Of a stretch of DNA of 64,000 nt, positions 1-10,936 are shown piece by piece. Origin of the DNA: Zygaena filipendulae (taxonomy: Eukaryota > Arthropoda > Insecta > Lepidoptera > Zygaenidae); contig OU015664.1 of NCBI GenBank assembly GCA_907165275.2, positions 5,852,001 to 5,916,000 on the forward strand. Reading direction: 5' to 3'. The position numbers were made by a program, and so were the translations under genes. Below the pieces are notes generated by a model, which worked only from the letters and a program-made list of their open reading frames with translations, did no database searches and was not told the origin of the DNA. Each line of letters starts with the position of its first letter. The stretch's first letter is position 1.

Positions 1-148
1 TCCTTCACGAAAAACTACAGAATGAATTTTAATGAAACTTTACAATAATATAGCTTATACATCAGAATAACACATAGGGTACTTTTTATTCCGGGATTAC
101 CACGGGATCTACAAAATTAACGCGGATGAAACCACGGGGAACAGCTAG
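1..148 (+). mobile_element. Non-autonomous Helitron, 3' part
   Basis: The left end is cut by the window. The body carries the aaactttacaataatatagc segment shared with copies at 7.8, 55.7 and 57.9 kb. It ends with a decayed version of the family hairpin (GCGGATGAAACCACGG), then CTAG at 145-148 followed by T. A subterminal GC hairpin followed about 10 bases later by CTAG is the Helitron 3' signature. It has no coding capacity. Confidence 0.75.
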
Positions 149-882
149 TAAAGCAATAAATAAAAAAAATAAAAAAGTCCTACGTTCCTCAGCGATACCA
201 TAGTTTTCTATCAGTGTAAAAAAATTTAGAATTGGGCCGAGATTATTCGTATAGGTACATCCCAAACTTACAAGATTTTATCTCTATAAAGTAGATAATG
301 AGTGTATGTAGATTATTTTATCGCGCTACTCGTTAAAATAATGTTTAATCCGTTGCTGGTAATTCGTTGGTGACGATAATGATGGTAGAATCAAACGAAA
401 AAAAGCTTTTAAGTATTAGTTCTTGTTAAAAAAGTTTTTGTTGTTTTCAAGCTTTCTTTTAGTACAAGTAGGTAAATGCCTAGTGAGGCCTAGATATTTT
501 GTTAACCTAATGGAATCTTTGGACCAATTTAGTGCTGTCAGTGTCAGAAAAATGTTCGTTCGAATAAGTCGTATTTTATTTAGGACTAGAATCGAGATGC
601 AGGCAGACAACGCAGATATTTACGGTAGGTAATAAGTTTCTATTTTACGAGTCTGTTCGCAAATAAACTTATTCTATTATGTACGTTGTAAAAATAAAAT
701 CATAGTATTTTTGCTTTTTGAGCATAATTATGATGAAAATAAAGGAAACACCAGTAGACATAAATCGCTTTAAGTATACTGAGGAAATCTCGGAAAACTA
801 TAGTAGCTGTAGGTATCTACCTATATTGAAAATATAGGTTATTTTTATGTTTATTTTACAAGATTTGAATTTCTTTACTCGC
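149..882. other. AT-rich non-coding stretch
   Basis: I see no gene here. Two short overlapping open frames on opposite strands (about 416-632) have no recognisable domain and no codon signal, and I treat them as chance. Confidence 0.4.
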
Positions 883-990
883 TTCTTCCCGTGGTTTCCA
901 CGCGCGTTAATTTCTAAGTTCCCGCTGTGGTTATAATAGGGATAAAAGTAGCCTATGACTTTCTGTACCCCTGACTTCTTATACACAACG
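883..990 (-). mobile_element. Degenerate Helitron fragment
   Basis: The sequence keeps the order of the family 3' end read on the minus strand: ccgtggtttccacgcg hairpin, a ttcccgc core, gggataaaagtagcctatg, then ctgtacccctgac. The CTAG terminus is lost and the element breaks off after about 100 bases. Confidence 0.6.
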
Positions 991-2675
991 AAAAGTCTGT
1001 ATGTGTACAGACAGCCAGAGTTACCTTTCAGTTTTAACTTATTAGAGAACCGACTGAGGAGATAAGGTGATATTCATTCGAACAATATATAAAATATAGG
1101 TATTGTTTCGTGTAGACGAGAGTGCAAAGCTACGAGTGCCGTCAGCTATGAAACCTGATCCTATTAATGACTCTATCTGGTCTTTACCCTGGTTTGTAAC
1201 AGGTATCTACTGCTCATTGTTACCGCATAATTAATCGGGATAAAACATTATAGGTATTATACAACTTTTTATTTCACAATTTTCATAATTTAAACAATTA
1301 AATTTGCTATTCGTGATACTGTAATTATTTATATTTGCGAATGTAAAAACCAATTTACTGGTTCTTCCTCAAATCAAACGTAACGTAACACAACAAGGAA
1401 AACACAAGATAACGCTCAAGTTTATTTGTTTACAGCTCTCACATACGGTACCTATACGATAACAGACCATTACGGCACGTATCAACGGTATCAGACCAAT
1501 TTCCCAAGGTCGCGGTCATGCCGCGGTGGCTATTATTTATCGACGTCAATTGCAATTATTTCATTTAGTCGTGAATTAATAACGACATCAATCATTTGTG
1601 AACAGAGCGAGCGGAGCGGTGAGCGTAAACAAAGAGTCATCACCGGCGAATAAAGCAACAAACACACTGTTGTGTTAAAGTAAAATTGTGGTTAGTACTG
1701 TGAGCGCGATGCGACGCCGAGCCGGCATCGGATTATCAAATATTTATTTGCGAGCGCAAGCCGCGGGCGCCATCGCAATGGCGTGGAAACGTTATAAAAC
1801 ATGTTATTCAACAACAAAGCTTTTATAGTGAAAAGATTGTGTAAAAAAAACATGCTAACAGAAACAATAGTGTTTATTTTGATGGCCACGTTATGAAACG
1901 CAACTCCAATACAAATATAACGAAGTATGTAAGTAAGCATAAAGGTCTTTGTATGGACTCTCTATTATTATTTAACTAGTAAATGTCCAATAATAACTAG
2001 GTTCATTTTACGATTTCGTTAAAATATCAGTTTTATATCAAAGTTAAGCTAATTAAACTTGTCCAAGGCGGGTGTTAATCTTAATCAAAGTAAAGAGTAA
2101 AACGCAAAAAGCATGTTGTCGAGTCAACAATCTCTAAACTTAGCTTGCATAAAAAATTCTGATCTGTTATAGATACCTAACGAATGCAATTTACGAGTAA
2201 ATAATTACTTACTATAATCACGAAAAGACAACAATGAATGACAAAACAACTCTATATAATGTCAAATAACATCACTGCGATATATCGGGAATGATTTTGA
2301 GCAATTTCATACTGAAGTGAAATCTGCTACTTATGGCAATCCGAGCGATCCAGCCCTCGGTGTGGCTGGAAAATTGATGGCAATCCCATTGGCAAATCGC
2401 TTGTGACTGATATTATTGTTTTGCAATTCATGTTGACGATTCATGATTCAATTTGAGTAATACACGTGCACGGAAAATGACAATTTAGTTAACTTTAGTA
2501 ACGTACATCATACGTATATCCTCTCTTAAAGTTAAACAAATGTTTTCTTTATTTTAGAGAAGACTAAAGTGAAAGATCAGGAAAAGGTCTTCGCCAGCGA
2601 ATTATATATAATAAGTTATAACAGAAGATTTATTTTTAAGTACCTGGGTATTTTATAGAGTGAGAGTTTTTTTCA
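991..2675. other. Non-coding stretch with a GC-richer patch
   Basis: No gene is recognised. A GC-richer patch at about 1698-1800 contains a short palindrome (GCCATCGCAATGGC). A segment at about 2335-2440 stands out from the AT-rich background by composition only and could be a conserved non-coding element. Confidence 0.3.
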
Positions 2676-3060
2676 AATCGAATCAAATCAAATTAAATAT
2701 ACTTTATTACACACACAGTAGAAGATACAAAATTTACAAAAACACAGAAACTTATGGATATGTACAATGAGGCGACCTATATTGCTGATAGCAATTTTTT
2801 CATAGGCAGCCTCCTCCGGTAGAGAGAGATGTAAAAAGAAAGGTAGATAGTGCGGCATTAATAACTACATAATACATTTCAATAATAACAAAAATAGAAT
2901 GAAACTACATAAACTTACAACATACAGATAAACAATATATAATTCTACTATAATAGAACATGATGCGAATACGAATTTTATGTGCTAACTAGAAGTCAGA
3001 TAGGTGTTCCTTCAATAGCTCCCTGAATATCTCTAGTGAACGAGCAGCCCTGATAGGCAC
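2676..3060 (-). pseudogene. 5'-truncated LINE retrotransposon, 3' end with ORF tail
   Basis: Read on the minus strand, codons at 3060-2989 give VPIRAARSLEIFRELLKEHL then SDF and a stop. This matches the usual C-terminal pattern of CR1/Jockey-type reverse transcriptase ORFs (a basic R..RSL..F...LK.HL segment). About 290 bases of 3' UTR follow, ending in an irregular TTGAT-type tail at about 2700-2676. Upstream, the coding frame runs into CCTACCTGTACC low-complexity sequence near 3061-3095. It is therefore a dead-on-arrival 5'-truncated insertion. The clade assignment is inference from a short segment. Confidence 0.55.
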
Positions 3061-3924
3061 AGGTAGGGTACAGGTACAGGTAAGGTAGGTAGGTATGTTT
3101 TCATTTTTTACACGTACTAATGTACGAGTATAAAAGAACGATTATATTTCTAACTTCAATTAAAAAGCGAGAGCCGTTTGTTTTCGCTTTCACCAATATG
3201 CGCTTAGCATGGGAAAATTTATGAAGTTTTTATTAATAAAATAAAAAGAAAATGTAGAGTTAACAATTAAATTACCATCAAGTTAATTAAAAGCAATAAA
3301 ACCTTAGGTTTCACAGGTAAAGGGGACAAATTTACTTTTTCACGAAACGGTATCGCGCTGTCATTTAGCCGGTAAATAAAAATTCCACCGGCATAACGGA
3401 ATATTGCCTTCATAATAAGCCTTTCAGGACGACCTACTTATTTTTATTTCAGCCTCGTCCGCAATTCGTTTTATTTTTAAACAAAACATGCTTTGCATAT
3501 TGAGTTTTAGGAAGATGAGAACCTCGAGATATTTAATTGTAGCGTATTTTTTATTATGGCGAAGTTTTTAAGTTTTTAGATTTAGATGTAAGGGAAATGT
3601 CTGAAATTACGGAACCGATTCTAAAAATTCTTTCTCGATAGGAACCTGAATGATGATTTTTTTCATCATCACCCTGAGAGAAAAATAGGGGCTGTTCGGT
3701 TCGCGAAAGAAAAGTTCCCCACCGAAGATTGGTCAATAGTATTTCTGCTACCAGTGTTCGGCACCATATTTGGTCAGTATAGTTAGTCACCTGTAGTTTG
3801 CACATTATTGACACCATGCGGGGTCGGTCACAATGCCTGATGGTCGCTGATGTCGCCAACATATCCTTCGGACAACGAAAGGCAACCGAAACCTCTTCAG
3901 TCTGATTGATTTCTCTCCGTGTAC
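3061..3924. other. Non-coding stretch
   Basis: It starts with GGTACAGGTA-like low-complexity sequence. Two overlapping minus-strand open frames between 3554 and 3990 match nothing I recognise, and they run into the Helitron-like end that follows. No supported gene. Confidence 0.35.
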
Positions 3925-3985
3925 AAAAGGTTCCCGAAGGAATTCCAAAATTGATGCTGGTGAAACCGCGAGAGAACAGAATTGT
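3925..3985 (+). mobile_element. Degenerate Helitron 3' end
   Basis: The order gttcccgaaggaattcc, then ggtgaaaccgcgag, then gaacag matches the family 3' end, although CTAG has decayed. Only the terminal 60 bases are recognisable. Confidence 0.4.
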
Positions 3986-5059
3986 CTCATGTATTCAGAT
4001 CATAAATGAAGCAAAACAATTTTAATGCAGCTTTAAAAAAAAAAATGTAATGATATTATTATTCAAAGACTTTAGAAATACCGCTTTGTGATATAACCGA
4101 TTCCTGAGCACATTTTAAATTTAATTGTTTAAGAAAAGCAGTTAGGTACTAAAAATAAAGATTCTAACTAGCTCAAAGCTGAAAGAGTCGTAGTACTTAT
4201 AGAAGTTGGAAATCTTCATAGCCAAGTCGTACATGCAGCTAATTCAACGTTCGCCAGGGACTAAAGAAATTCTCTCTCCATTCAAGTCCCAGTCCCAGTT
4301 TTAACATTTCCAAGTGCAAACAAGTCCGTGAAACTTGTTCCCCGGCGCGGGACCACACTGGATGTGTTTATTGCAAATAGGAGCTCAGCGTGGGAGCAGT
4401 GTCGAACTATAAGGGAATCTCAGCTAGTGTAGACTGAGCCCACTCTCGCACTCTACACCGTCATTTTATTTCCTTTATAGATAATGCTTGTATTGCCAAG
4501 GATAAAGTACGGAGATTAGAACTAATACTATCATGACACGCACATTTTATACGTTTCACACTCTTTAGATTTTCATCGGATAGGTAACCTTACTATAGAA
4601 TAAATAAATAACCATAGAATTATAAGACATAGAACGGCATTCAGCGCACACAGAATCACGGAATTTAAAGTAAGTTGGAACCACATTACGATGTTATTTC
4701 GAGCCACTCACACACTTTCAATTATTTTTGTTTTTCAATTTAGAACGTTATGAATGAAACTATATCTCTCAATACAATATATTATAATATCACTATGAAG
4801 TTATTATCCTGTTATGAATATATTGACAACATACTTATATTATAATAATAATAATCCACTTCACAACACACAGATCTACTTGATCCCACACTAAGATATT
4901 ATTAGCTTGTGTCGTGGAAACCAAGCAAACGTGGTATATTGTATTTTGTATAATTCTTTTGTTTACAAACGGTCGCCATAATGTATTTAAGCACTCGGAC
5001 GTGCTATTTAGGTTCGGTTTGAATTGTGATCATAACAGAGTGAAATGGCACCGCTTTTC
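3986..5059. other. Non-coding stretch with a moderately GC-rich block
   Basis: The block at about 4220-4460 is richer in GC than its surroundings and has no convincing open frame. It is possibly a conserved non-coding element, judged by composition only. The rest is AT-rich with no feature. Confidence 0.3.
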
Positions 5060-5190
5060 AATGCCCAATTCTGATTCTTTAACATCAGAACACTAAAAGA
5101 ATTTTTCAAATCGGACCAATAGTTCCTGAGATTAGCGCGTTCTAGCAAACAAACAAACTCTTCAGCTTTATATTAATATTAGTATAGATA
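5060..5190 (-). repeat. Interspersed repeat fragment (Helitron-body-like)
   Basis: It contains aaagaatttttcaaatcgga, a caaacaaacaaac run and the terminal ttaatattagtatagata. The same terminal block closes the minus-oriented Helitron copies at 5.7 and 38.6 kb, so this is probably a related element whose GC-rich 3' end is missing. Confidence 0.45.
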
Positions 5191-5222
5191 ACGAACACAG
5201 TTGAACAAACATATATAAACTA

Positions 5223-5721
5223 CTAGCTGACCCGCGCGGTTTCACCCGTGGTAATTTCGGAGTTCCCACGGGAATTCCGGGATAAAAGTACCCTATGTCA
5301 CTCAGGATCACTTTAGCTCCTATCTATAAGTGAAAGAATTTTCAAAATCGGTTCAGTAGATCCAGAGATTACCCCCTACAATCTCACAAACACAGGAACT
5401 CACCAACTCCGGAGTTCCCGCGAGAACTCCGGGTTAAAAAGTACCCTGTATCACTTTGGATCACTGTAGCTCCCTATTAGTGAAAGAATTTTCAAAATCG
5501 GTTCAGTAGATCTAGAGATAGTTGTTCCCGCGTGGTTTTACCCGCAGGAAATTCGGAGTTCCCGCGGGAATTCCGGTATAAAAAGTACCCTATGACACTC
5601 AGGATCACTGCAGCTTCCTATAAGTGAAAGAATTTTCAAAATCGGTTCAGTAGGTCCAGAGTTTACTCCCTACAACGTCATAAACTCACTCACAAACTCA
5701 CAAACTTTTGCTCTTTATAAT
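5223..5721 (-). mobile_element. Tandem array of three Helitron units
   Basis: It starts with CTAG at 5224-5227 and a GCGCGGTTTCACCCG hairpin. A unit of about 150-180 bases then occurs three times: the palindromic TTCCCGCGGGAA-type core, a AAAAGTACCCTATG-type block, ttcaaaatcggttcagta, and tccagag. The middle unit lacks the hairpin and starts at its ccggagttcccgcg core. The array ends in the family 5' end (tttataatataagtat), which is interrupted at 5722-5729 by a hAT-type insertion. Confidence 0.7.
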
Positions 5722-5729
5722 ATAAGTAT

Positions 5730-5966
5730 CAGTGGCGAAGGGTGAAATAATGAGAGAGGGAAGCCGGAAATCTACTTTAATTTCAACTTATTAAACTATT
5801 AACTGTTCTCCGCGGTTTCACCTGCGATAAGTTCCGGAGTTCCCGCGGGAATTCCGGTAAAAAAAGTCCTTCCCTGTATCCCTGATAACGTTCTCAATTA
5901 CGGAGAGAGATGTTGCGTCTGAAGGGAAGCCGGTGGGAATCGGCTTCTATGGTACCTTCGCCACTG
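5730..5966. mobile_element. hAT-type MITE with 8-bp target-site duplication
   Basis: Terminal inverted repeats CAGTGGCGAAGG (5730-5741) and CCTTCGCCACTG (5955-5966) are flanked by an exact 8-bp duplication, ATAAGTAT, at 5722-5729 and 5967-5974. The 8-bp duplication and CAGTG start are hAT hallmarks. The subterminal gggaagccgg motif is shared by both halves. The core (about 5806-5885) is a piece of the Helitron family 3' end (ccgcggtttcacctgcg, ttcccgcgggaattccgg, then a tccctgtatccctgataacg remnant). There is no transposase frame, so it is non-autonomous. Confidence 0.8.
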
Positions 5967-5974
5967 ATAAGTAT

Positions 5975-7056
5975 AGAAAAGTATAGATAAAGGTTAAGAC
6001 TGAGGAATTATTATGAATTAAAAAGTTTTTAATATATAAAAAATATCTATAGAGTTTTGAAGTTGTTACAGTAAAATAAGTGCGAAGTGAATTATTCAAA
6101 CAGAACTGCGAAGAATTAATTACTGTTGCGAGTTGCGAGCCGAGAGAAGGTGCCGCGTAGAGTCCAAGCTAACCCAGCGCGGGCATCTTTATGACTACTA
6201 ATTACTTAATTTGACTTTTTGACTTGTTTAAATAATTACGATACCACTTTTTAAATAAGGCTGTTCCGTTTTATATGAATGAACGAACGATTTGATTTTA
6301 ATCCGTTGTAGGTTTTGTAAATGAGATTATTGAAATTGTTTTCGTTAGACCTTTTCATGTTTATCTTATAGTCTTTTTCACTTATTTATTAGGCAAACAA
6401 AAATGAACACACTTTTTTTCTAATTTTTTTGACAATTTTTTTCTTCCATTTTGATACTTGATTCGTGATATTTGACCTAGTGTGCTTAACATACTTGTTA
6501 GTACGTACCTAATGTTTACATGTAGGTATGAAGTACATATTGTATCATTTTATATTTAATAATGTAGTTTTCCTTAATTCAAAATAAGTTACTTCATTGT
6601 ATTATTTTATCTTTATAACTCTATATAGGTTAGGTATTATTTACCTTAACTAACTTACTACCTACCTAACTTTTACTGGTAAATGTACCTACCTATAGTT
6701 TATTTGTTTTCTCTTTCATGGACGATTTTATCTGTATGTTCTCTTAATAAATAAACGTTATCTAACCACAATGAAAGTTATATCATAAAACATCATTTTC
6801 TCGTTTTGTTTGAACACGACATAGAATGAAATAGAGTAGACGCACAACCTAAGAGCTTTCAAATTATTATGACAAATCTATCATTACTGTTGGATAGTTA
6901 GGGTCTAGGCATCATATCTAAATGCAACAAGGCCATGTGTTTTTTTTGGAATCGAACTTAAACTCGTTCACCACCACCTCAACCACCTCTGCCAAGGAAG
7001 TAGTAACGACTGTAGATAAATAAGTAAATAAGCTAAATGTTATATAAGCAACCAAC
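5975..7056. other. Non-coding AT-rich stretch
   Basis: The first bases (gtatagaaaagtatagat) are the displaced end of the Helitron split by the hAT element. A small GC-rich spot at about 6120-6190 has stops in every frame I checked. Nothing else is recognised. Confidence 0.35.
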
Positions 7057-7143
7057 CTGGATCGTGGGGAGCTGCAGTCGCAGTCGGCGCTGAGAATGCG
7101 CTGGAGCAACCGGCCCGTCGATTGAGTCCGCCGATCTCGGGCA
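7057..7143 (-). CDS. Candidate internal coding exon
   Basis: On the minus strand a pyrimidine-rich acceptor (tgatttctctcccctcaag) precedes an 87-base GC-rich block that ends in CCAG followed by GTTGGT, a plausible donor. All three frames are open across it. Joined to the large exon upstream, the phase depends on which donor is used near 10937-10945. The phase-0 reading begins CPRSADSIDG and the phase-1 reading begins LPEIGGLNRR. Composition differs sharply from the flanks. On the plus strand there is also a perfect GTAAGTAT donor at 7170, so a plus-strand untranslated exon cannot be excluded. No domain is recognised. Confidence 0.35.
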
Positions 7144-7739
7144 CTTGAGGGGAGAGAAATCATTATTAGGTAAGTATACCTATAAAATTCACAAAGCTAC
7201 GTGAAAAGAATTTTAAGATAAACTTTTAAAAGTCTCCAATGTTTTTAAATAACCAATGAATATAGACAACAAAGATAGTAATTTTAAAAACAATAAAGTT
7301 TATAATTATGTACCTACTTACACAGTATTCGCCAAGTAACACAAATCTCTAGAAAAGTGAGCAATAGTTGGACAAAAATCATTAGAAAGCCATAGGCAGC
7401 AACCGGTTAAGAAAAAACGAAAAGGAAACAGGAGAAAATAAGTTGAGCAAACAAAAGACAAAGGGGGAAATTCTTCTAACGGTGGTATCTAATCTGTGAG
7501 TTGTCATGCATTTATCCTTACGACAAACAAGATGAAAAAGTGAAGTCGGGAAGTTGTTTCGCGATTAAACTCCTACAGCGGCAGAGCTCGCTTTGTGTAC
7601 GACACACCTAACTTGTAACTATGTAGTATGTGTCATAGATTTGTAAATATATTTATAACTATTAATTGTTAGTCACTCATTCATCAAATAGCTAGCTGTA
7701 GGTTAATTTATAATAATATACATACATAAAAACTTAAAT
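7144..7739. other. Non-coding AT-rich stretch
   Basis: No gene or recognisable element is seen. Confidence 0.35.
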
Positions 7740-7987
7740 TAACTAATATTATAAATGTGAAAGTTTGTAAGTATGTATGGATGGATGGATGGATGGATGG
7801 ATGGATGGATGGATGGATGGATGGATGGATGTTTGTTACTCTTTCATGCAAAAACTACTGAATGGATTTAAATGAAACTTTACAATAATATAGCTTATAC
7901 ATCAGATTAACACATAGGGTACTTTTATCCCGGAATTCCCGCGGGAACTCCGATTTTATCGCGGGTGAAACCGCGGGGCACAGCTAG
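7740..7987 (+). mobile_element. Near full-length non-autonomous Helitron
   Basis: The 5' end reads taactaatattataaatgtg (the family 5' end is TCCTACTAATATTAT). It is followed by an expanded ATGG array, the aaactttacaataatatagc body, the ttcccgcgggaa palindrome, the GCGGGTGAAACCGC hairpin, and CTAG at 7984-7987 followed by T. It is about 248 bases long with no coding capacity. Confidence 0.8.
7777..7831 (+). repeat. (ATGG)n microsatellite, about 14 units
   Basis: An uninterrupted ATGG array inside the Helitron copy. It lies where sister copies carry only a few GGATGTTT or CATC units (compare 54.8, 57.9 and 61.2 kb), so it expanded from the element's own sequence. Confidence 0.95.
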
Positions 7988-9719
7988 TAACATATATTTA
8001 GGTACAAATGAAAAATCTGACCCAAGTCCTCCACAGCTGACAGCTTATATGTAAGTATATGTATAGTTCGCGTAGTTTTAAATATTTCATGTTTCAGAGT
8101 CAGTGACCTTTTGCTTTTATATATACAGAATTACAGACAGTATATTAGATAAAAAGATTAGCAAAATTAATTATTTACGCGAAAAAAAAAATTATTGCGA
8201 ACCAATTTTAAATTTTAGTATCCATTAGAAAAATTAGCTAACTTATGAAATTAAAGTAGGTACCTACTTATTATGAAACATGGCTGCAAAAGTGCTGATT
8301 CCGCGTCTGCAGGCTGGGTGCTAGGGTCAGGGGTTTAGATAAGTGGTCTCTATTTAATATCTGCCGGCCGGGTTGGAGTTTGGAAACGTGCCATGAGCGA
8401 ACAACGCCGAATCATGAGGCGTAGGTAAACCGCAAGATATTGCGATAATACTAACACAATAAAGCTAATAGGTAAATTCAAAACCTAACTCGGGTAACAT
8501 CTTCGTGTATACAATGATTTTGATCTTACTCTCTGCTTGTCTGGCGCTGAAAAGCTATAGTTTACGATAAATTGCTGTAACTGTTGTTTTCTTATAACAA
8601 TGGGCGGGCTTTAAGTCTGGATTTGTACTAAATTACTAAAGTCTAAATAAAATTTTAATTTTTTCAACTGATAAAGGAAATCTCTTTTACTTCGCTTAAC
8701 TCCGACTAAGTTGTGACTGATTGCGTATGCGCAGCCAAGGCCGGTGTCTCTGTCGAAATATTGACCTGCTAACGAAAGAATGAAGGCTGCGTTTGCAACG
8801 ATATACGTACAAATTGAATACTGACAATGTCAGTTGCTTGGTATCTCGGTTACATAATAGTTGTGTTCTCTAATAGACATTTTTGTTAACTTTAAATTAG
8901 GTACTTTCTAAATGCAATGCCTTTTATAACTTGAAAAATTAGCCATTTTATATATTATGTCAAATCAAAGTTGCACATTTATAAACAAAATTACATAAAA
9001 AACAAACAATAAAACGCGTATGAAACCGCAGCAAATAATTGACTAAGTAAAAAGATGCGCATGGGTGCTTTACGTCTTGTCGGCATGTCAAGCAGTGAAA
9101 TAAAAAAAAACATAAATAAAAAAACAATTACAAATGAGGATATTGTCACTTAAAAAAGTAGATGAATTAAGAACTTCCTACTTTTTGGAATTTTCAAGTC
9201 AGTGAAGAAGACGAACTGCTGTAATATTAGGTGCGTGCTATATATAAGGCCTGTGAATTTGTCCTACCTTGGCTTTTAATCCTAGAACGCTTTGACGCAA
9301 TCATAGCGTAACATAAAAAAGTAAAAAAAAAAATAAGGAAAGACGGAAATAATTTACTATTGTAAAGATAATACTCGTAACAGGAAATAACTTACATTAA
9401 TAGCAGCGAAGTCGGTTATTCCTTACACATTAAGGCATAATACATAAGGATGAAGCATTCGAGGACAGCAATGTTTATCCTTATCCTTCTCTAAATATAT
9501 TAATAGAAGTTATGCGAGGGAATTCAGTGTTTGTTAGCACTAACTGTAAATTAATATAAATAACTACATTTTATTGTACTGTTAGTTGTTTACAAGTGTT
9601 TAACTTACCCGGGTGAGTATGAGTATGAGCATGTTCGGCAGGTGGTTGCATTGAAGATAATGCTGATAGAGGAGTGTACCGAGCTCCTTCATCTCTGGAG
9701 CATCCCTCCTGTAGGGATA
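7988..9719. other. Non-coding stretch with a GC-rich block
   Basis: The block at about 8285-8440 is GC-rich (ctgcaggctgggtgctaggg, ctgccggccgggttgg) without a sustained frame or clear splice sites on either strand. It is possibly a conserved non-coding element or an unrecognised repeat. Nothing else is seen. Confidence 0.3.
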
Positions 9720-9951
9720 ACAATAATAATGATTGGACATCACACAAGATCACCTGGTACTAAACTAAGCAGAGTTTGTAGGCACTATGGGTACATGACC
9801 AATGATATAATACTTTTTATATACTTAAAACTTAACATCCAGACTCAGGCTAAATACAAACTTTAATGTTTATCCTGGTGAGGGGATCGGACTCGCGACA
9901 CCTAGCGTAGCAGAGAGGTTCACTTACAACTACACTAACGGGGCTGTCAAA
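9720..9951 (-). mobile_element. tRNA-derived SINE
   Basis: Read on the minus strand the element starts near 9951 with a tRNA-like head. It has an A-box-like segment in gttagtgtagttgtaagtg and a B-box-like segment in tcgcgagtccgatcc. A body of about 150 bases follows, including atcattggtcatgtacc and ctctgcttagtttagtacc, then gtgtgatgtccaatc and an ATT-type tail near 9735-9720. The layout matches a widespread lepidopteran SINE as I remember it. No convincing target-site duplication is seen, and it has no coding capacity. Confidence 0.65.
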
Positions 9952-10139
9952 CAAATAAGACATAATAATTATCTAACCTTACGGCTTATTGAAATACACA
10001 TCTCTTTATAGCCTTTAGGGCGGATTTAAAAAATAAAATAAAAATATTAAAGGAAGCTCTGTACGAAATTTTAAATCCGTTTATTGTTTATGCTGGGCAT
10101 TATCTATCAGTCATTAAACTGAATTAAAGGTTGAATAGA

Positions 10140-10314
10140 AAAGTAGGAAAGGAATTTATTGGTCTCTATACAATAATAAAAATTACAAAGAAATATCAAT
10201 TTAACGCTAAAATTAGAGAAAGGAAAAGGCCGCCCTTTGTTGCCTACTTTAGTTATTTCTCTGTGTATTCTTATTATCATGGTAACAATAAAGAATATTT
10301 GATTGATTGATTGA
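10140..10314 (+). mobile_element. LINE or SINE 3' end with TTGA tail
   Basis: The segment ends in caataaagaatatttgattg, continuing as a (TTGA)n tail at about 10299-10314. A short 3' UTR running into a tetranucleotide tail is typical of 5'-truncated non-LTR insertions. No coding part remains and the 5' limit is uncertain. Confidence 0.45.
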
Positions 10315-10870
10315 AGAGTGGGCTATGTGGCGACTGGCATACTGTTTTAGAAGTTTAGATTACAATCATGGATCTCATGTTATTGCAAACAATTAAGATC
10401 CCAGACATAAGCAAACTTTATCATGCATGCAAATATTAATTTCAGCTGCCTCCTAACTGGCAGAGCATATCAGTTGGGATTCATCTGGCTTATAAGTGTT
10501 TAACATAACGTTAATAAGGTTTAACGTGGCAGACGATCTAATCTGCGTGGAGGGTTAACACACCGGGTACTCCTTTCACGCGTGAATTGTCTACGCCCCA
10601 ATTGATCACTGGTTCCGTACGAAAACCGGTGTTTTTTACTATGACAAAAGGCTTATTTTCGTATGCGTGTTTAGGAAAGTTAAAGCGATGAGGGATAATG
10701 TGCGGATAAAGTCCCGAGGCATGTTTACACAGAACTTGCTTCATTACTGCGTATTAATGAGATTCGAAGCGCTCACGGCAGTACTATTATTATTTATATG
10801 CTCTGATTTGCTGAGTTTCAGCATCTGGGATATGAACTTTATTATTATGTTATTATTTTGAATGTAAAAA
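10315..10870. other. Intron or intergenic sequence next to the large exon
   Basis: Short open frames on both strands between 10538 and 10861 have no recognisable domain. If the donor near 10936 is right, this is intron sequence of the minus-strand gene. Confidence 0.4.
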
Positions 10871-10936
10871 TTAAACTAAAATTGTTTTTATTAATCCAAT
10901 TAAGCCTGCTATGTATAACCATAGTCTAATTCGTAC

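Noticed and set aside
3554..3990. Overlapping minus-strand frames of 102 and 61 codons
   Set aside because: The frames overlap each other in different phases, run into a Helitron-like end and match nothing known to me.
5223..5721. CRISPR-like array of direct repeats
   Set aside because: Only three long diverged units with family-wide similarity elsewhere; these are Helitron copies in a eukaryotic genome.
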